Shown piece by piece: positions 13,181-27,000 of a DNA stretch of 64,000 nucleotides. Below the pieces are notes generated by a model, which was given only the letters and a program-made list of their open reading frames with translations, was not told the DNA's origin and did not search any database. The position numbers and the translations under genes are program-made. Each line of letters begins with the position of its first letter. Positions within the stretch are counted from its first letter, which is position 1. The DNA is from Montifringilla adamsi (lineage: Eukaryota > Chordata > Aves > Passeriformes > Passeridae): positions 3,889,642 through 3,953,641 of the forward strand of contig JAGGNK010006559.1 in the NCBI GenBank assembly GCA_017590115.1, given 5' to 3'.

Positions 13181-16100
13181 AAATACCAAACCTCAGTCAA
13201 AGGAGATTGAAAAGCATGGGCAGATGCCTCACTAGCAAGCCTAGAGTCAAGAAGTCAACAATGATTATAACCTACCTATTCTTTTTTCCAGCAAAACTTG
13301 CTTCAGTAAAAGTCTCCTAGATTGAGTTCTATCAGATAGGAGGTTACATAAAGACAAAATCTAGTTTTCATGAGTAGTCTGGTTCCCTGGTCAGCATGTT
13401 TCTTTTGCCCTCCAATTTGATCATCAGAGATTGTCTGTGAGGTTTATGCATGTGACTATTCTCAGGGACTAAGGCAAATCAGAAAGAATCAGTTGCTTTC
13501 TCAGTGGGAACACATATTTTTACAAAATCTAATCAGAATATTTCTCCATAGTTGGGTTATTAAGAAGGTGGAACAGAAGGACATTTTTAAAGCAGTAATA
13601 ATTTTTCCTTCCTTTTGTTACATTCACTTTTAAAGTGTGTAATCAGTGTTTCTTCCCCCTCATCCTACTTTTATTATCATCCTAGGAAAAAAATGCCAGC
13701 GTAACAATGTAAAATAAATGGAACCACTTATTAACAATATACAAAAGCTACAGAACAGGGCTGAATTACTGAAGCTATTATGAGGAAATTTCAGCCAGGT
13801 GTTTTTCCTCTCCTCTCGTGCAAACCTCATTAACAATGTCCAGTGCGTACACCAGGAATTCAGGCTTTCATCCTGGATGTGTAATGGGTTAGGAGTCTAG
13901 CAGGAGCCCCTGGCAACATGGGAACAGCATCCTGTCTCACTTCTGCTTTTCTGACACTGAAATTTTTTTGGGGGAGCACCATCTACACTCACTCTTGAGC
14001 CAGTGACAGAAGCAGAGGCAGAAAATGTACACAAGCCACCTTTAACAGAGGAGAGCGTGAGTAAATCAGTCGAGCGCTCAAGTACAGCAAGGAGGTTTGC
14101 GTCAATGGTTCATTCTGCTGATGCAAGGGTTGTCCTGTAAATTGCACCCAAAAGCAAGCAGAGCTGGCTTGGAATGTTTACTTCTGAAAATGAATAATGA
14201 AATGGATTATTAAAATGCACCAAATCCTGAGTTCCTTGTGGGCATGTGTAATTTGTAATTGCAGAAACTGCAGGAGCCTTCTTTTTTCCTGCTCTCAAGT
14301 AATTAAGAGTGAAACTGTTCAGCCATTCGCATGCAATGAATTCGCTCTTCCCTCACTTACACTGCTATGTCCTGTTATACATTACACATCCAAGGATTAC
14401 ATATTTTATACACTTTTGATCTTGTGGTGGAAATAAATTTTACAAGCCAGCCAAACTCCTCTTAACCACGTATACATCTGCTGTCTCCCTGAAGCTTGCT
14501 GACAGTTAATTCCCTTCACATCTCCTGTAGCTGCACAAGAGGTACTGTTCCCAGTGCCCTTGCAAGGTTACAGCCAGCTCCCACCCCACATGACTAAATC
14601 AAAGCATTCCAAAAAACCAAAGGGACAGTCAAGTCTCTGGAATTTCAAAGCAAACATTTTCTGTATGTCTGGTGCTTCAACTCCTGCCAAGTCATTTCTC
14701 CTAGTAATCATGTGTTGTGTTTAGCACACCAGCCCAGCTTCTGACTCCCTTTTCACTGACAGAGCAGAGGCTTTGATTCTGGCCTGACATACACCTGGAT
14801 AAATCCACCAAGGTCAACAGAACTAGACAGGTATAAGCTGAAAAGAAATAGATCCAGATATGTGACTGTGAACACGCATGTTGTGTAGTAAGAACGCACC
14901 GTGATTTTTCCAGCACACTCATAGCCCCACTGACCAGCCATGAGCAGGTGCTTTTGTGGGAATGGGAGGGTCACTGTGGCAGGACACGAAGCAGCTTGTG
15001 ATGCATAACACACTGTTGTCCCTCTGAGGACCACTCAATGTTCCCTGGATGTAGAGTGATCTCATATAGGATTGCGACACTGCAAGGCAGAGCTGCCAGC
15101 TTTGTGCCCCTTCACAAACTCAGGGCCACGTGGCTGCCATCAGAAGGTCAGATCTGATACTGCAAGGGTTAAACTAGCAGGTCCAGACACAACACTGGGC
15201 TTCACTGACCACAATGCCTAAGGACTGGTATAATTTCCCAGCTTAACTCCTACAAGAAAGAGCAGCTCTCCCTCTCTCTCTCTCACACACACATGCTGGT
15301 CCCTCACACTCTTTTCCTTCTGTCTTTACTCATTCATGCCCACTCTAAGTTTCTTTAAACTACAATTGGTTAAGGTCCCCAGGTGTGGGGGAACCCCTTG
15401 TCAGGGTGAAAATCTCTCCTATGTGATGAAACAGAGAATAGCTAAATTGCCGAAGAACTGAGTAGAGATATGGTTCTTTCTTTATAGCAGAATCCCCTTT
15501 TACCAGCAACTCTATTTAAGGACAATACACAATACATAAGCTTAACACAATACATATGCTTACACACTCGTGCTTCTGTATTTTGTTTCCTGCCAAATAA
15601 AATGCTGTATTTCTGAATATTGTCATCCCTCTCTGTGTCTCATTGGAACTTTGGACCATAGCCTGTGCACTTGCTGTCCTCGATCTTGGAGATCACAAAT
15701 GTGGAGGCACCATTTGAACTAATTTCCCCCAAATTTCATTTTTTTTTTACTCTCCCTTCATGTACACGTGGTTCTTATTCACATGAAAAAGTCCTGTGCC
15801 TAACAATACACAGACAACCCTGCAGTAAATATCAACAGGACTGCTTCGTTCCTTAAGGTTTCCAGTGTCCTCTCTCTGCCTTGAGCAATGTCCCACAATT
15901 TAATTTGCTTTAAAGAATAGCCCTCAAAATACTTTTCAGGAACTTGGTTAATCTGGTATTACTCATGCTTCTAATATTACAAGGAAGACCTTGAATGACA
16001 TTTAGCTAACAGGCAGTGTGTAGCTATGGACATAATTATTTCTGAGGTAAAGACCTTGAGCTGAACATGCATATGGTTTGCATTTGTTTTTTAAGAGAAG

Positions 16101-16875
16101 CCCCTAATGAAGCACATTCCCCATCCCACAAGGCATATTAGTCTGCAAAAATGGTGGAGATGAAGTCTTACCATTAATAATTAAATTTTTGTTGCTACCA
16201 CAGTGGCGATCATTAGGCAATTACCTTTTGTCTTCGGAACTATTTGTTCAGATAGGTTTGTAAATAGATCCTTGTTTTCATGAGTCTGATACATTAAAAA
16301 TAAAAAAAGAAAAATAGCAAGATATCTTCTGTTCCAGAAGATGTCAAGGACTTCTTCAAATGTAATGGCTTCTGCACCGAGCAACACTTTGGATTTTGTT
16401 CACAGTCTTCAATGTATTTATCAATAAGCAGAAAGACCTGTTACTTCTGCTACTTTCAAAATTAGTAAGAAGATTTCTGAGGAAGTATATAAACTCTGAA
16501 TTGATACAAGGCCACCACTGTCAAATACATGAAGATACTGGGATCGCTTCTGTGCTTAATCAATTGTAGTCGGTGAGTCTTGCTCAGGGTGTGTGTCCTA
16601 AGAACCACCTGCACAGCTCAGGGTTGTACCTCAAGTGACCCAGACAAGGGAGGCAGAGCTCAGGCACAGGTGTTTTTGGGATATTCTTCATGCTGCCACC
16701 AAAGGGGAAACTATGGATGGATTTAGTGACTGCTGCTGGTCAGGTGTCCTCAACAAAGGCAGCTGTTGACCTGCTGATGCTGCATCTTCCTTCAAAGGAA
16801 ACATCCCTAGAAAGTCCTGTTTCCTAGGATCCCAGGCAAGCCAGAGCTCACCGGATTCCGTGCAAATGCTTGGAG
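13181..16875. other. Intronic DNA with short simple repeats
   Basis: Contains a CT/CA-rich microsatellite (about 15268-15294). A segment at about 15.36-15.66 kb has ATTTAAGG and AATAAA signals that could be the remnant of an LTR, but no paired LTR, primer-binding site or TG...CA borders could be shown. Nothing else recognised. Confidence 0.45.
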
Positions 16876-16929
16876 CACATACAGTTTAGACCCTGGCCTT
16901 GTCACATACAGTTTAGACCCTGACCTTGT
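16876..16929. repeat. 27-bp tandem duplication (two copies)
   Basis: Two head-to-tail 27-bp units (16876-16902 and 16903-16929) beginning CACATACAGTTTAGACCCTG differ at one base (GGCC against GACC). The near identity suggests a fairly recent local duplication. Confidence 0.93.
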
Positions 16930-17087
16930 CTCAGCGCCCTCCCACCATATCCATACCAAAATCCATGTATGAGAACTGGAAGCTTGAAGGTGTTATATAT
17001 TTTTTTTTGCTACAATTTTTCTGACATCAGTAATGTGTTTGAGGTGCTCCTGCTTTTTGCTTTCTTTTCACTTGCTTCTAAAACCAC

Positions 17088-17113
17088 TTTTTTTTTTTTT
17101 TTTTTTTTTTTTT
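17088..17113. repeat. T26 homopolymer
   Basis: Twenty-six consecutive T on the plus strand. On the minus strand it is a poly-A tract, but the flanking sequence does not resemble a processed transcript, so a retropseudogene tail is not supported. Confidence 0.85.
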
Positions 17114-20100
17114 CCTAAGAAGGATGATGTTTCTGTATTTTGGATCATAGAAGGCTGTGAGTGTGTCAGTGAAACTGCATTAAGAAGAAGCTTGGGTTAA
17201 AAGTGTTTGTAACCAATAATGAACATAGTCACCTCTTTTACTATTCACAAAGCTTGGAAAAAGATTTTTGGCATTTTTTTTTGTTATGTGCAGCATCATT
17301 CTCTAACACCTCTTATGGAACTAGGTCAGATTTTAGCACCTGTTAAGCAACTCACTTCAGCTCTATCTTAGCATATTCAGTGTTGATGGTTTGTGGCTGA
17401 GCAATTTTAATCATGCCTGACTCTTACTGTTTATTTGTTAATGGAAACTTTTTTAAAGCACCTGCAAAAACAACATGAGTATCTGAGAAATGAAAAGTTC
17501 TCTTTGAACTTCCCATGAAAAATACCTGTGAAGAGTGAAGGATTTTATTCAAAGAGACTTTACATTACTTTTCAGACAAAAATTATATGGGGGGAGTTGG
17601 GGTTACAAGTCATATTGCCAGGTGAGAATTAAAAAAATGGTATGCTGTAGCACTTTTTCCTAAACCAAACATTATACAAGGTGGAATTCAACGGCAAAGT
17701 TAAATATAAAATAAATCCAACAGGATTACAGAAGGGCACGGTAACCCTGTCCCTGCAGTGACCCATGTAATAGCTCTGTGCTGGTGCTTGTGATGACATG
17801 TCAGCAATCCCACGTTAAATGTACTTTGAAGGCACATTAGCTTCTCCTCTTTGTGTGTCTGGAGGTTTCCTTCTCTCCTTTATGAACACATTTCAGTGTC
17901 TCCTACCCTCTTCCCCTTACCCCACATCACCTGAGAACAACATGATGTTGTTCTCTCCTGATGTGCCTCCTCAGCTGACTGCTGCAATGAGGAAAGTATT
18001 TTGAGATACCAGCTCTTTTTTTTCCTCTTCTGCTTTTAGCAGCAATTCCTTCACAGCAGCTTGTTAGAAATAGCTGCTGTGGGGAAGGGATTTTGCAGCC
18101 ATGTTTGCTTTAATGCTGGCAAACAGCTAATGCTGACTTCCTGAGGCAGGGAGGCAGAAGGGACAGACACAGTCCTAGAGCAGAGATGAGTCAGGGCACA
18201 AGGAGCATGTCTGTGTGCCAGGTAAATGCTCTCTGGGCTGAGGGGAATCAAATTTTCTTGGTGAGCTAGGGTATGGATAGGTATGGGGGATGGGGGGAGG
18301 GAGGGGGATTTTTAACATCATATTTGACACTCGTGAATTACATGTTACCAAGCATTTAATACAGGCCCTTGTCACTTTATTTCAGGTAGCTTTTCCAGAA
18401 AATTTGTTGTAAAATTCTAGGTTCGGGAGAGCTTAGAACACCACAGTTGCTTCACAGATGTTGCGGTTAGGCAGACAGAGCCCATCTGAATGAGAAACCA
18501 CAGGTTTCTTATTTTGAGTCCAAAATTAAAGCCTCCAAGTTTCAAGGCTGGCAAGGGTGAGGACAATTTTTCCATGAGAAACATAGCAGATGAAGCCTGT
18601 TTTCCCCTGGACTACGTCTTTCTCACTTCAACCCCTTCTCTCTCTATAATCTCCACCTACCCTGTTGTTTCACCCCTTTTCAGTTTCTCCAGGTTTCTCA
18701 CAGCCCACGGGAAGTGTGGCTCATTACACAATTAGGATGAAGGAGCTTTATTAAACTCTATCAGTTCATGCTATGTGCAAATAATAATAATAAAAAAGGT
18801 ACATTTCTCTTGCATGTATAGCTACTTTCTCTGTGTACACTTTTCATTTACAAAAAACTTTTTCAACACCTGCTTTTGTTTTTCTTGCTGAAAATTAACA
18901 CAAAATTATTCCTTGTGCCTCCTACACTATTCCCTTTCACAATGTGCTAATATCTATGATATTAAAGGTCATGGCCATGGAGAAAACAATAATAGAAATT
19001 ATCCATTATTCCTCATAGTCCCATTTGTATTGCCAATCTTAACATTTTGTTAGAAAGCTCTCAAAGCTCTGGTCATTGAAATAAATTAATATTGCTGTAA
19101 TAAATCAGTTGCAACTGAATTGTTTGAAACCCAAAGTATAAATGGAGAGAAACTCCTTTTTAATACTACCTTATTGTTACTGCAGATTGGAGTTGATGCT
19201 GCATACAAATGACAGTGAATAGTTTGGGATATTTTAGACCAGAGAAAACCTCATAACTGATGAACACAAGTTAAAATGTATTCTTCCAGAAGTCATATAT
19301 GTGATCACAGATTTTCTGGGAGCCTCTAATGTGCAGGGAGAAATTCCTCCTTTTTGCTTTTTATTTCCCCCTTTCTCTTAATATTTCAAAATCTGAGCCT
19401 TCCAAACCACACCTCTGCTCTAAGCTAGGGAAATCAACCAGAGCAATTAATGGGGGAAAAAATAAAGCTTACATTCCATTTTAATAATTCAAAAGAGAAA
19501 AGATCTTACACTGCGCTACTATTTTGAATTTTATGTCAGGTATCACAGAAACAAAATACATAAAAACAAGGTTAAATGAGAAATGCACATCCTGAAATAG
19601 TCCTGAATAATTCACTTAATATTTTAGAAAAGGGAAGCTTTGAAGCCCTCACACTATAAAGCAGGGGCCTGTACCACCCTGGTACTACAGTCTCTCTTTT
19701 TTTAGGTCTGGAAAGCATAAAGAGGGAGTAATATTACTTTTGGGAGACTGTCTAGCATAGTTTGTGTGGGAGTTTTCTGAAAGTTTTCCCTGATAAATGA
19801 TTTACCGGGACAGTAAAAAGATCAAGAAAGCGCTGAGCTGTCCTTTCAAGACAAATTACTTTCTTCACCCACTCCTTGAAATCCTTTAAAAACTTACTGT
19901 AATGATTAATTTTCCAGAATTCTGAAAACTGTTGAAGTCCAGGGCCTGTGACTATCTCATATCTCTCCTGGGATAAAAACACATCATGATCTTGAATTGA
20001 ATCCTGCCTGGTGCATCCACGTATTTACTCTGGGTATCCATATGTTTTACTTGTTACCTGAATTTCCCTACAGAGTCATTGGGGTTTTGGTTTATAATGC

Positions 20101-23100
20101 TGCATGTTTCACTACTAAACAAAACACAAGAGAGTGTTTTGCCCTCCTTCTTTATATTTGTTTCATCAAAATTATTTGTTTCAGTCGTAGTAAAGAGGAA
20201 ACCAGACTCAGAGGGAGGAAAGAAGAGGCAAGCGGGAAGATGCCAATAAAGGCAAAGAACACAGAAAATGGAGGCAGAAAGAAAAGTTTGCATACTCAAG
20301 GGGTTCCACTGCTTTTCTGTGATACTGGTGCCTCACTGGACCCATGAGGAGTTTTGAAATACACATAATAAAGAAACGGTGGTAGGAGAAGAACAATTAA
20401 GGTCAAAAATGAGAAAAAAATTACAGGAATAATTCTGCCTCATTAGAGGTATGATAATAAACAATGATATGTATTTCTGGTGATAATGATCCTGAAGTTC
20501 ACTCTCTCCACTTATTCCAACTCTCCCCACAATGCCACTACTGTCTAATATGGCATATTTATGCAAAAGATGAGTTAGAAAATAAGATTCCATTTAAAAA
20601 GCATTAGGTATAATAAGGAAAGCTATGGAAAATAACCTTTTATGCTTCTGCACCTGTCACTTCCAATGGTTTCCCCCACCCACCCATAAAAATTTGACAA
20701 GCATTATGAAGTCTCACATTCTCTTGATTTTACTGAAGGAGAAACTGAGGCAAAGAAAACCTTGTCTACAAAGCTTCTGGGCTAGGCACCGGGCCAGCCT
20801 GCAGTCGCATGCATTAACTGTTTCTGATGCTCCTGTATAGAATATTATTAATTACTGGCAATTTGTAGCAGGCAAACCCATATGAGGGTGTTATTAGCAG
20901 AGTGTGAACACAGGGAGAAGAGCTCCCCAGAGGAGCTCCCAAACACTCACAGTTTTAATAGCCATTAGAAGCTCACATTGGGAACAAAGATCTTTTAAGA
21001 CATTGCTCCCACACCAATCTTGATGACGGCAGATAATTAATCAGCAAACCCAAGCTCGGGGACTGCTTACTGAGCAAGGAAAACCTCATATCCACAGTGC
21101 AGGCTGGAGTGCCTCACAGTGCTTATAAAAACAACTACAAAAATATTTTCAAAACCTTTAGCAGGCTCGTGCAGGACAGTTTATTCACCTAGCACTACTG
21201 GGCTGATCAACTCTCAAAACCGGGGAGGAGAAAAGGTGCTGGTGATGCAGACACTGCCAGCGGGGCACTCAAGGGTCAGGCTTTCATCCCCTATTTAGCA
21301 GTAATTTGGTATGTAAGGGCTGCATGAGCCTTTGAAGCTCAGTGCTGCTGTTTTTAAAGGCTCCGATCAGCCAGCCCAAAGTACAACTGAAGCAGAAACA
21401 GCAGTGTAATAGCAGACACAGTATTCTTCTTGCAGAGTCTGCAGTTCTCTGACATGTCTGCTTGACTCTCCTTTCATGGCAGACAAACTTCCCGTCAGGA
21501 ACCAGTTAACAGGGACAGCCAGGAACACCACTGACAAGCAGCGGCTTTGGAGGAAGGCAGTCGTGTATTTAAAAAGGAAAAACGACCACGAAGAAGCCCA
21601 CAAAAAAACCACATTATTTATTTTTCTGGGAGGTGAGTGGGAAGGGTTTCAAAGCATGGCTGTTATGCTGTTTTGGCACAAAAAGTACTTTTCCAAATTC
21701 AAATCTTCCATTAGGCTGGCTTGGAAAATGGCATGTGGTTTAGAACCATGGCTTGCTCCTTTCAGCTTTGCCTCATCTCCAGGTTAAAGTCTCAGCTGGG
21801 AGCATAACTGGGGGAAGGGAGGAGCATGTAAGAACCAGAGTATTCCCAGTGTGTTTCCACTGGCTGGCCCTGAGATCTGTAGGTAGTAAACACAAGCACT
21901 TTCCATAAAAGGACCTTGCTTGGCAGATACTGAGGGGGGAAAAAAGGGACTATTGCTGAGGTGGGGAGCAAAAAGAAGTTATTTGCTGGCAGAGGAGAAA
22001 GGAGTGAAGGATGCTGAAAGGGTACTGGGCAGCTGCTTTTCCGGCTGCTATGGGAGCCAAGGGAAGAGCCTTTGATCTGCTGAGCAGGCCTGGGCTTGCT
22101 GCCAGGACCTACATCCTTTCTCCAGCACTGACAGCAGGCTTCCTTGCTAGCTCTTCTCTGACTGCCCAGTCAAAAAACAAGTGACGTAACTCATACAGGG
22201 ACCTCACTGAAATGTTTCTATTATTACCAGCTCTGCAGAAAACATATGCTACAGATGCCTCAATCTGAAATTATCTTCTTGTCCGAGGCAGAACAAAAAG
22301 AAGAAAAAACCCATGAGGTCCCCTGGATTACATCTTGCAAAGCCTAATAAACCCCTTCTGGCATACTGGGAGACTTAAGCAAACCCATTGGTTTTACAGA
22401 GGAACTACCTCTGCTGCACAGCACCTTGGCCAAGCAAACCCTTCTCCCACTGTCTGTGTGCCATTACCTCTTGTGACTGGGAGATTTAAATAGGAATACA
22501 GATTCCAGACCTAACATAGCTTCTAGACCAATACCTCAAATAATGTTATCAAGATGGCATTTCCTAAAGAATGAGCTGTAATTTGCCAGCAATGTTTAGC
22601 TCAGAGTGATGTGGAGATCAGCCTGCTTGGTAACTGCTGCTGACCAAGAAAGGAAAACATGAAGGCAGCTGTGCTCCTCAGCCCTCAGACCAAAACAACC
22701 ACAGTAGAGGGAAGTTTCTCCAGGACCAGCATGTCTTCAGTCCTTGCTGGTGTAATATGCTATTGCCATCACTGCAGGTAAATTCTGCTTGGACATGACC
22801 CAGGCTTACATCTTAGCCCAGAACCAGCTAGAGAGTGAAAGTCTCATCACTTGAAGCACAGAGACATGCTACATTCTATGAAGCTGAATCATATGCTTTT
22901 GCATGATGCAACCAGAAATTAATTTTACTTTCTTTGCAGCACAACAGCTTTTGCACTGTCTCCCCTTCCTTTTGATGCTCACCATCACTATTGAGAGTAC
23001 AGCCTTGCAAGACACTGGAAGTACTGACTCAGGAGCTTGGATGGTGCCATAAAGTTAATGCAACCAAACACTTCTGTTGTCTCAGTAATTCTTCCATCTT

Positions 23101-23189
23101 GCTATCAGGTACTTGCTGCTTTGTGTTAATGTTATTAGCATGGCAGCAGCAGCTTCTCTCAGACAGGGTCCCCTGCAAGATTACATCTC
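17114..23189. other. AT-rich intronic DNA, nothing recognised
   Basis: No repeat family or exon recognised. Notable only for a G-rich patch at about 18280-18308 (GGGGGATGGGGGGAGGGAGG) and scattered frames of 60-116 codons without family features. Confidence 0.5.
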
Positions 23190-23345
23190 CCCAAGCCTTC
23201 GTTTCTCAAGGGCAAAAAACCCCAGTTCTTTCCTCATATGGCAGATTTTCAAGTCCTTTGATTGTCCTTCTTTCCCTTCTCTGGATGCTTTCCAGCCTGT
23301 TTGCATGTTTATACTCCATGGAAGGTTCCAGAGGATGCTACCACC
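23190..23345 (-). mobile_element. Probable CR1 3' region remnant, antisense
   Basis: Phrases such as AACCCCAGTTCTTTCCTCAT, AGTCCTTTGATTGTCC and CTCTGGATGCTTTCCAGCC match the complement of the CR1 region that encodes no protein just upstream of its 3' end. It sits next to the endonuclease relic in the orientation and order expected for one element with the RT part deleted, though two insertions are possible. Confidence 0.65.
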
Positions 23346-23389
23346 CTACCTTTCCACCTGCCCTTCCTGCCACCTGAGCTTTAAGTGAG

Positions 23390-24015
23390 CTGAAGTTTGC
23401 TCTTCTAAAGTCTAAAACCTTGGTTTAGTACTAACCTTCAGCATGCCCAGCCGAATCCCAAACTCCACAATACTGTGATCACTACAGCCAAGGCTATCAC
23501 TGACCAAGGTATTTCAAAGCAGGTTTCCTCGGTTTGTGAGTCCAGCAGTGCCTCATTCCTGCTTGGCACATCTCTAATATTTGTATGAGGAAGTAGTCCT
23601 CCTAGGCCCTCCTGGAACTTGATGGACAATGTGAGCTGCTGTACTGTTCTTCCAACAAATGTCTGGGCAGCTGACATCACCCACATGAAACAGGTCTGTG
23701 AACCTTCCACAGCTTGCTTAAGTGCCCCCAAAATGGCTTTGTTCGTCTTATTGTCTTGGTTTGGAGGTCAGGAGAAGTTGTCTACTGAAACATTCCCCTT
23801 GAAGATGACTTCTCTGATCTTAACTCAAGGGCATTCTGTAGGGCTTGCACAGCTGCTGTGGTTGACATCTATGCATCAGAACTTCTCCTTGGCAAAGAGT
23901 GAGACTCCTCCAATTTTGCCCTGCCTGTCTTTTTGAAACAGCCTGTAGCCATCCATCAAAATCCTCCAGTCATGTGAGCTGTCCCACCATTTTTCAGTTA
24001 TTCCTATGAATAACT
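23390..24015 (-). pseudogene. CR1 LINE ORF2 endonuclease relic, antisense
   Basis: On the minus strand, read 24015 to 23390, pieces of the CR1 apurinic-like endonuclease domain appear in order across several frames. First comes ITEKWWDSSHDW with MDGYRLFQKDRQGK and GGVSLFAKEKF, ending in a stop. A badly decayed middle follows, including a CPDICWKN-like stretch. Then come ALLDSQTEE and GCSDHSIVEFGIRLGML, and finally a decayed stretch corresponding to the LDFRRANF segment. The ITE...WW and SDH motifs are the domain's usual active-site signatures. In-frame stops and frameshifts show the copy is dead. It gives rise to two unrelated-looking frames of about 100 codons (23438-23731 minus, 23619-23936 plus), which are not genes. 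Confidence 0.9.
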
Positions 24016-27000
24016 CTGCTCTTGATGAAACCCTTAGTCCCTGGTGCCACCGGGGGCACCAGTTTCAATCTAAGTTGCTGTCTGCTGCTGTTTGTGTGGA
24101 CAGAACCTGCAACGACTTTGTGCTTTTTTCTCCTCACAGCTGCTAAGTTTTACTGAACCTTTCAGACATCAAGAAGACATTTTAAACAGAAACATATTTA
24201 TGAAGTTGGGGGTATTGAGAAAAGAACAAACAACAGAATATCAGCAATGAAGTTTGAAATCACTGGCTAAATTTTGCCTTCTAGCACACACAATCAATAT
24301 TTACAGACTTTTTTTGAATATATGTATCTGAAACTAATTTTTTTCACTTGTGAGTCTCAATTATGTGCAATTAGTTCCTAGTCTGATGTGATATCCTTTG
24401 CAATTCCTTAGTAGATTTTAATTTATTTTAATGGAAAAAAAAGATTTTGATTTATTTGCATCACTGCTTCTTGAACCCACAGATTAAAAACAAAACCTCT
24501 AAATAGTTTTGGACATTTCATAAAAACTACAGATTTTCTTTCCTAGCCTTCTGCACTTCAATTTTAGCACTTTTGGCACACTTATCTCAAACCCACACTT
24601 TAAAATAAAATGTCTGTCAAGTAGAAAAGAACAACGCCCATCAGGAAAGAAATTATGTTTTCCCTCTTCCAACTGCTCATTGCAAAAGTTGCAGTTTCCT
24701 AAAAAGGACAACTTTGAAAAAGTAGTTGACAGTTTAACTTTTAAGATAACTGAATGATGAGATTTTCTGCTATGTTAATACTTAAAGCTTTATTTTTAAT
24801 TTTTCATCAGTAATAAACACAGAAGTGCAAAGATGTCAGTAGCTGGGTTTACAGGAACTCAACACATTACTAAAGATAATGCTGCAGAACAACTGCAAAC
24901 ACATTGCAGCAAGGCCCTCCTTGCTCTGCCCACAGCTGCACAGAGGGTAAGGCTGAACAAGTCAGATGAAGGATGTGTTAGAATTATCACATGGCAAGCT
25001 ATTAAAAGGCTGCAATTTGGCCCAAAGAAGTGACGCAAAAAAATAATTTTGTCATGACAGATTTTGCCTGCCTTTGGCTTTCTGAAGGTGAAGGCACATG
25101 ATGACTTGTTTTTTCTTATGGCTGGGAAGAAGGTGTCCATGTTCTCCTACAGCCCCTGTCACTCACCTTGATGCTGTCTGTGTCAGCAAGAACCATTTGG
25201 ACCTTCCTTCTGGAACTCAGGGCCAAGTAGCCCAAATTTGAAGATCAGGAGGAAGACCTAATGCCAGTAGTTCTTCATCTAGTAGCTCTTCTTTTTATCC
25301 TATTCCCAGGCCTGTGGCTCTGGCAAAATGACTCATTCACTTACAGGGCATCACAAACTTAGAGAGCTTTCTAAATTGGTACCATCCAGATCCTGCTCTG
25401 CAAAGCAGGCTCCTGGGACACAGAGCTGCAACTTAGCCTGCTTGAAAACCAGTTCAGGCTATATGCTTTTGCAATCTGGTGATAATAAGAACCAGCAGTA
25501 TACCTCCTAGGCCTCTTTTTCAGCCTATTGATAGTTCTATGTGTTTTGTATGTAACTGGCATTAGACAAAGGGAAGAAAGCCTATAGGGTCAGAAATAGA
25601 AAACACTCACTAAACCAGATGCATTGCAGCTATCATAGTTTCCACTTACTTTTGCACATCTTTAGTAACAGCCAATCTGAAATGGGACCAGCTGACAGGC
25701 TGCAATATATAACAATTATGTTCATGTTTATATGTGTCCCTAGCTTCCTTCTCCAAATGTACATGTTTGAAAAGTCTCGTGTTTTGCAGCCTCACCCAAA
25801 CATCTGCAATCATTTATGGACTGAAACAGCTTGCCATCTCAGCCTAGGTTTTTCAATGCACACTACAACTGATGTCATTTTGGTATTTTGCATTTTCAAA
25901 AGAAACAAGTATGTTTCCAGGCAAACCACATCACAGAACATGTCACAGTTATCAGTTCAAAGAGCCTCACTGACTCAGCAGCTTGTGCTGTGTTTCATCT
26001 AGTCTTCCTGAGGTCAGCCAGGGAAATGGTAGCCCAGGAATACACATCTGTGTGTATACAAACAGCTTCAGTCTTCAGTTGTTCTCTCCTTGACTGCCCA
26101 CTGAAATAATCCTCAGCAAAGCACAAGAGCTGTCAAGTACAGGCTTGGCCAAGGTTTTCATATGAATCACAGTACATTCTGGAGTAGGTGTGTTTTCTGT
26201 GCCATTTTAGGGATGAAGGAAAACAGACTGATGGAAATGGACATTGTTACTGCCATCACAGTGCCGTCACATTATTATAAAGAGGTCCCTTAAACTTATA
26301 TACAAAAATGTGTCCTGCTTACATTTTGTCTTTTCTGTAGCCAACACCAGAACTAGGGTGAGAAATATACTCCCAAAGGATCCTGGGAAGTGGAAGGATT
26401 CAGAATGGACCACTTAAACCTTTGCTTCTCCAATTTAGCAAAAGAAGCTAGACAGAGTTTGGGCTCCCAAACGACCCATCATGGATGCAGGATCCAGTGA
26501 GAAACAGTGATTAGACTGGACAGAGCAGAGGCAAAACAGAACTAGCTCTGGGGCTGCTCCTGATGAACCTGAACATGGCTTGAGTTCGTAACCTCATGCA
26601 AATCCCCAGCTGAGGCCTGTGAAACTTTCCTGACACAAATCCCACTGCATAAATCAAACTAAGGCGTTGTAGTAAAGGGGACAAGTGGATGCTAAGAGCT
26701 CAGCATTGGCAGGCACTGATTAAACACTTTGATGACTTTGATGACAGGCTAACAGTGATAAAGTTCCATCAAGTTCTGAAGGCATCCAGTAAACTTTCTA
26801 AAGAAATATCCTTTGCTGAAATGAGAGGAATAAACTGTTCAGGGGATTCAAAGGAGTGATGAGTTTTTTAATATGTAAATAATTTGGATTTACCTTGGTA
26901 AATGAGTTTTAACACAGCTGAGATAAGGCAAATATGCGGTAGCAGAAATGTAGACATTTTTAATGTTTTTCAGATGAGGTGGAAGGGCTTCAGTTTCAGA

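Noticed and set aside
15355..15660. Possible LTR with TATA-like ATTTAAGG and AATAAA
   Set aside because: No matching second LTR, no TG...CA borders and no primer-binding site could be shown.
17088..17113. Poly-A tail of a minus-strand retropseudogene
   Set aside because: The sequence beside the T26 run shows no gene-like or coding content.
23438..23936. Two frames of about 100 codons on opposite strands
   Set aside because: They arise from the frameshifted antisense CR1 endonuclease relic and are not the element's own reading frame throughout.
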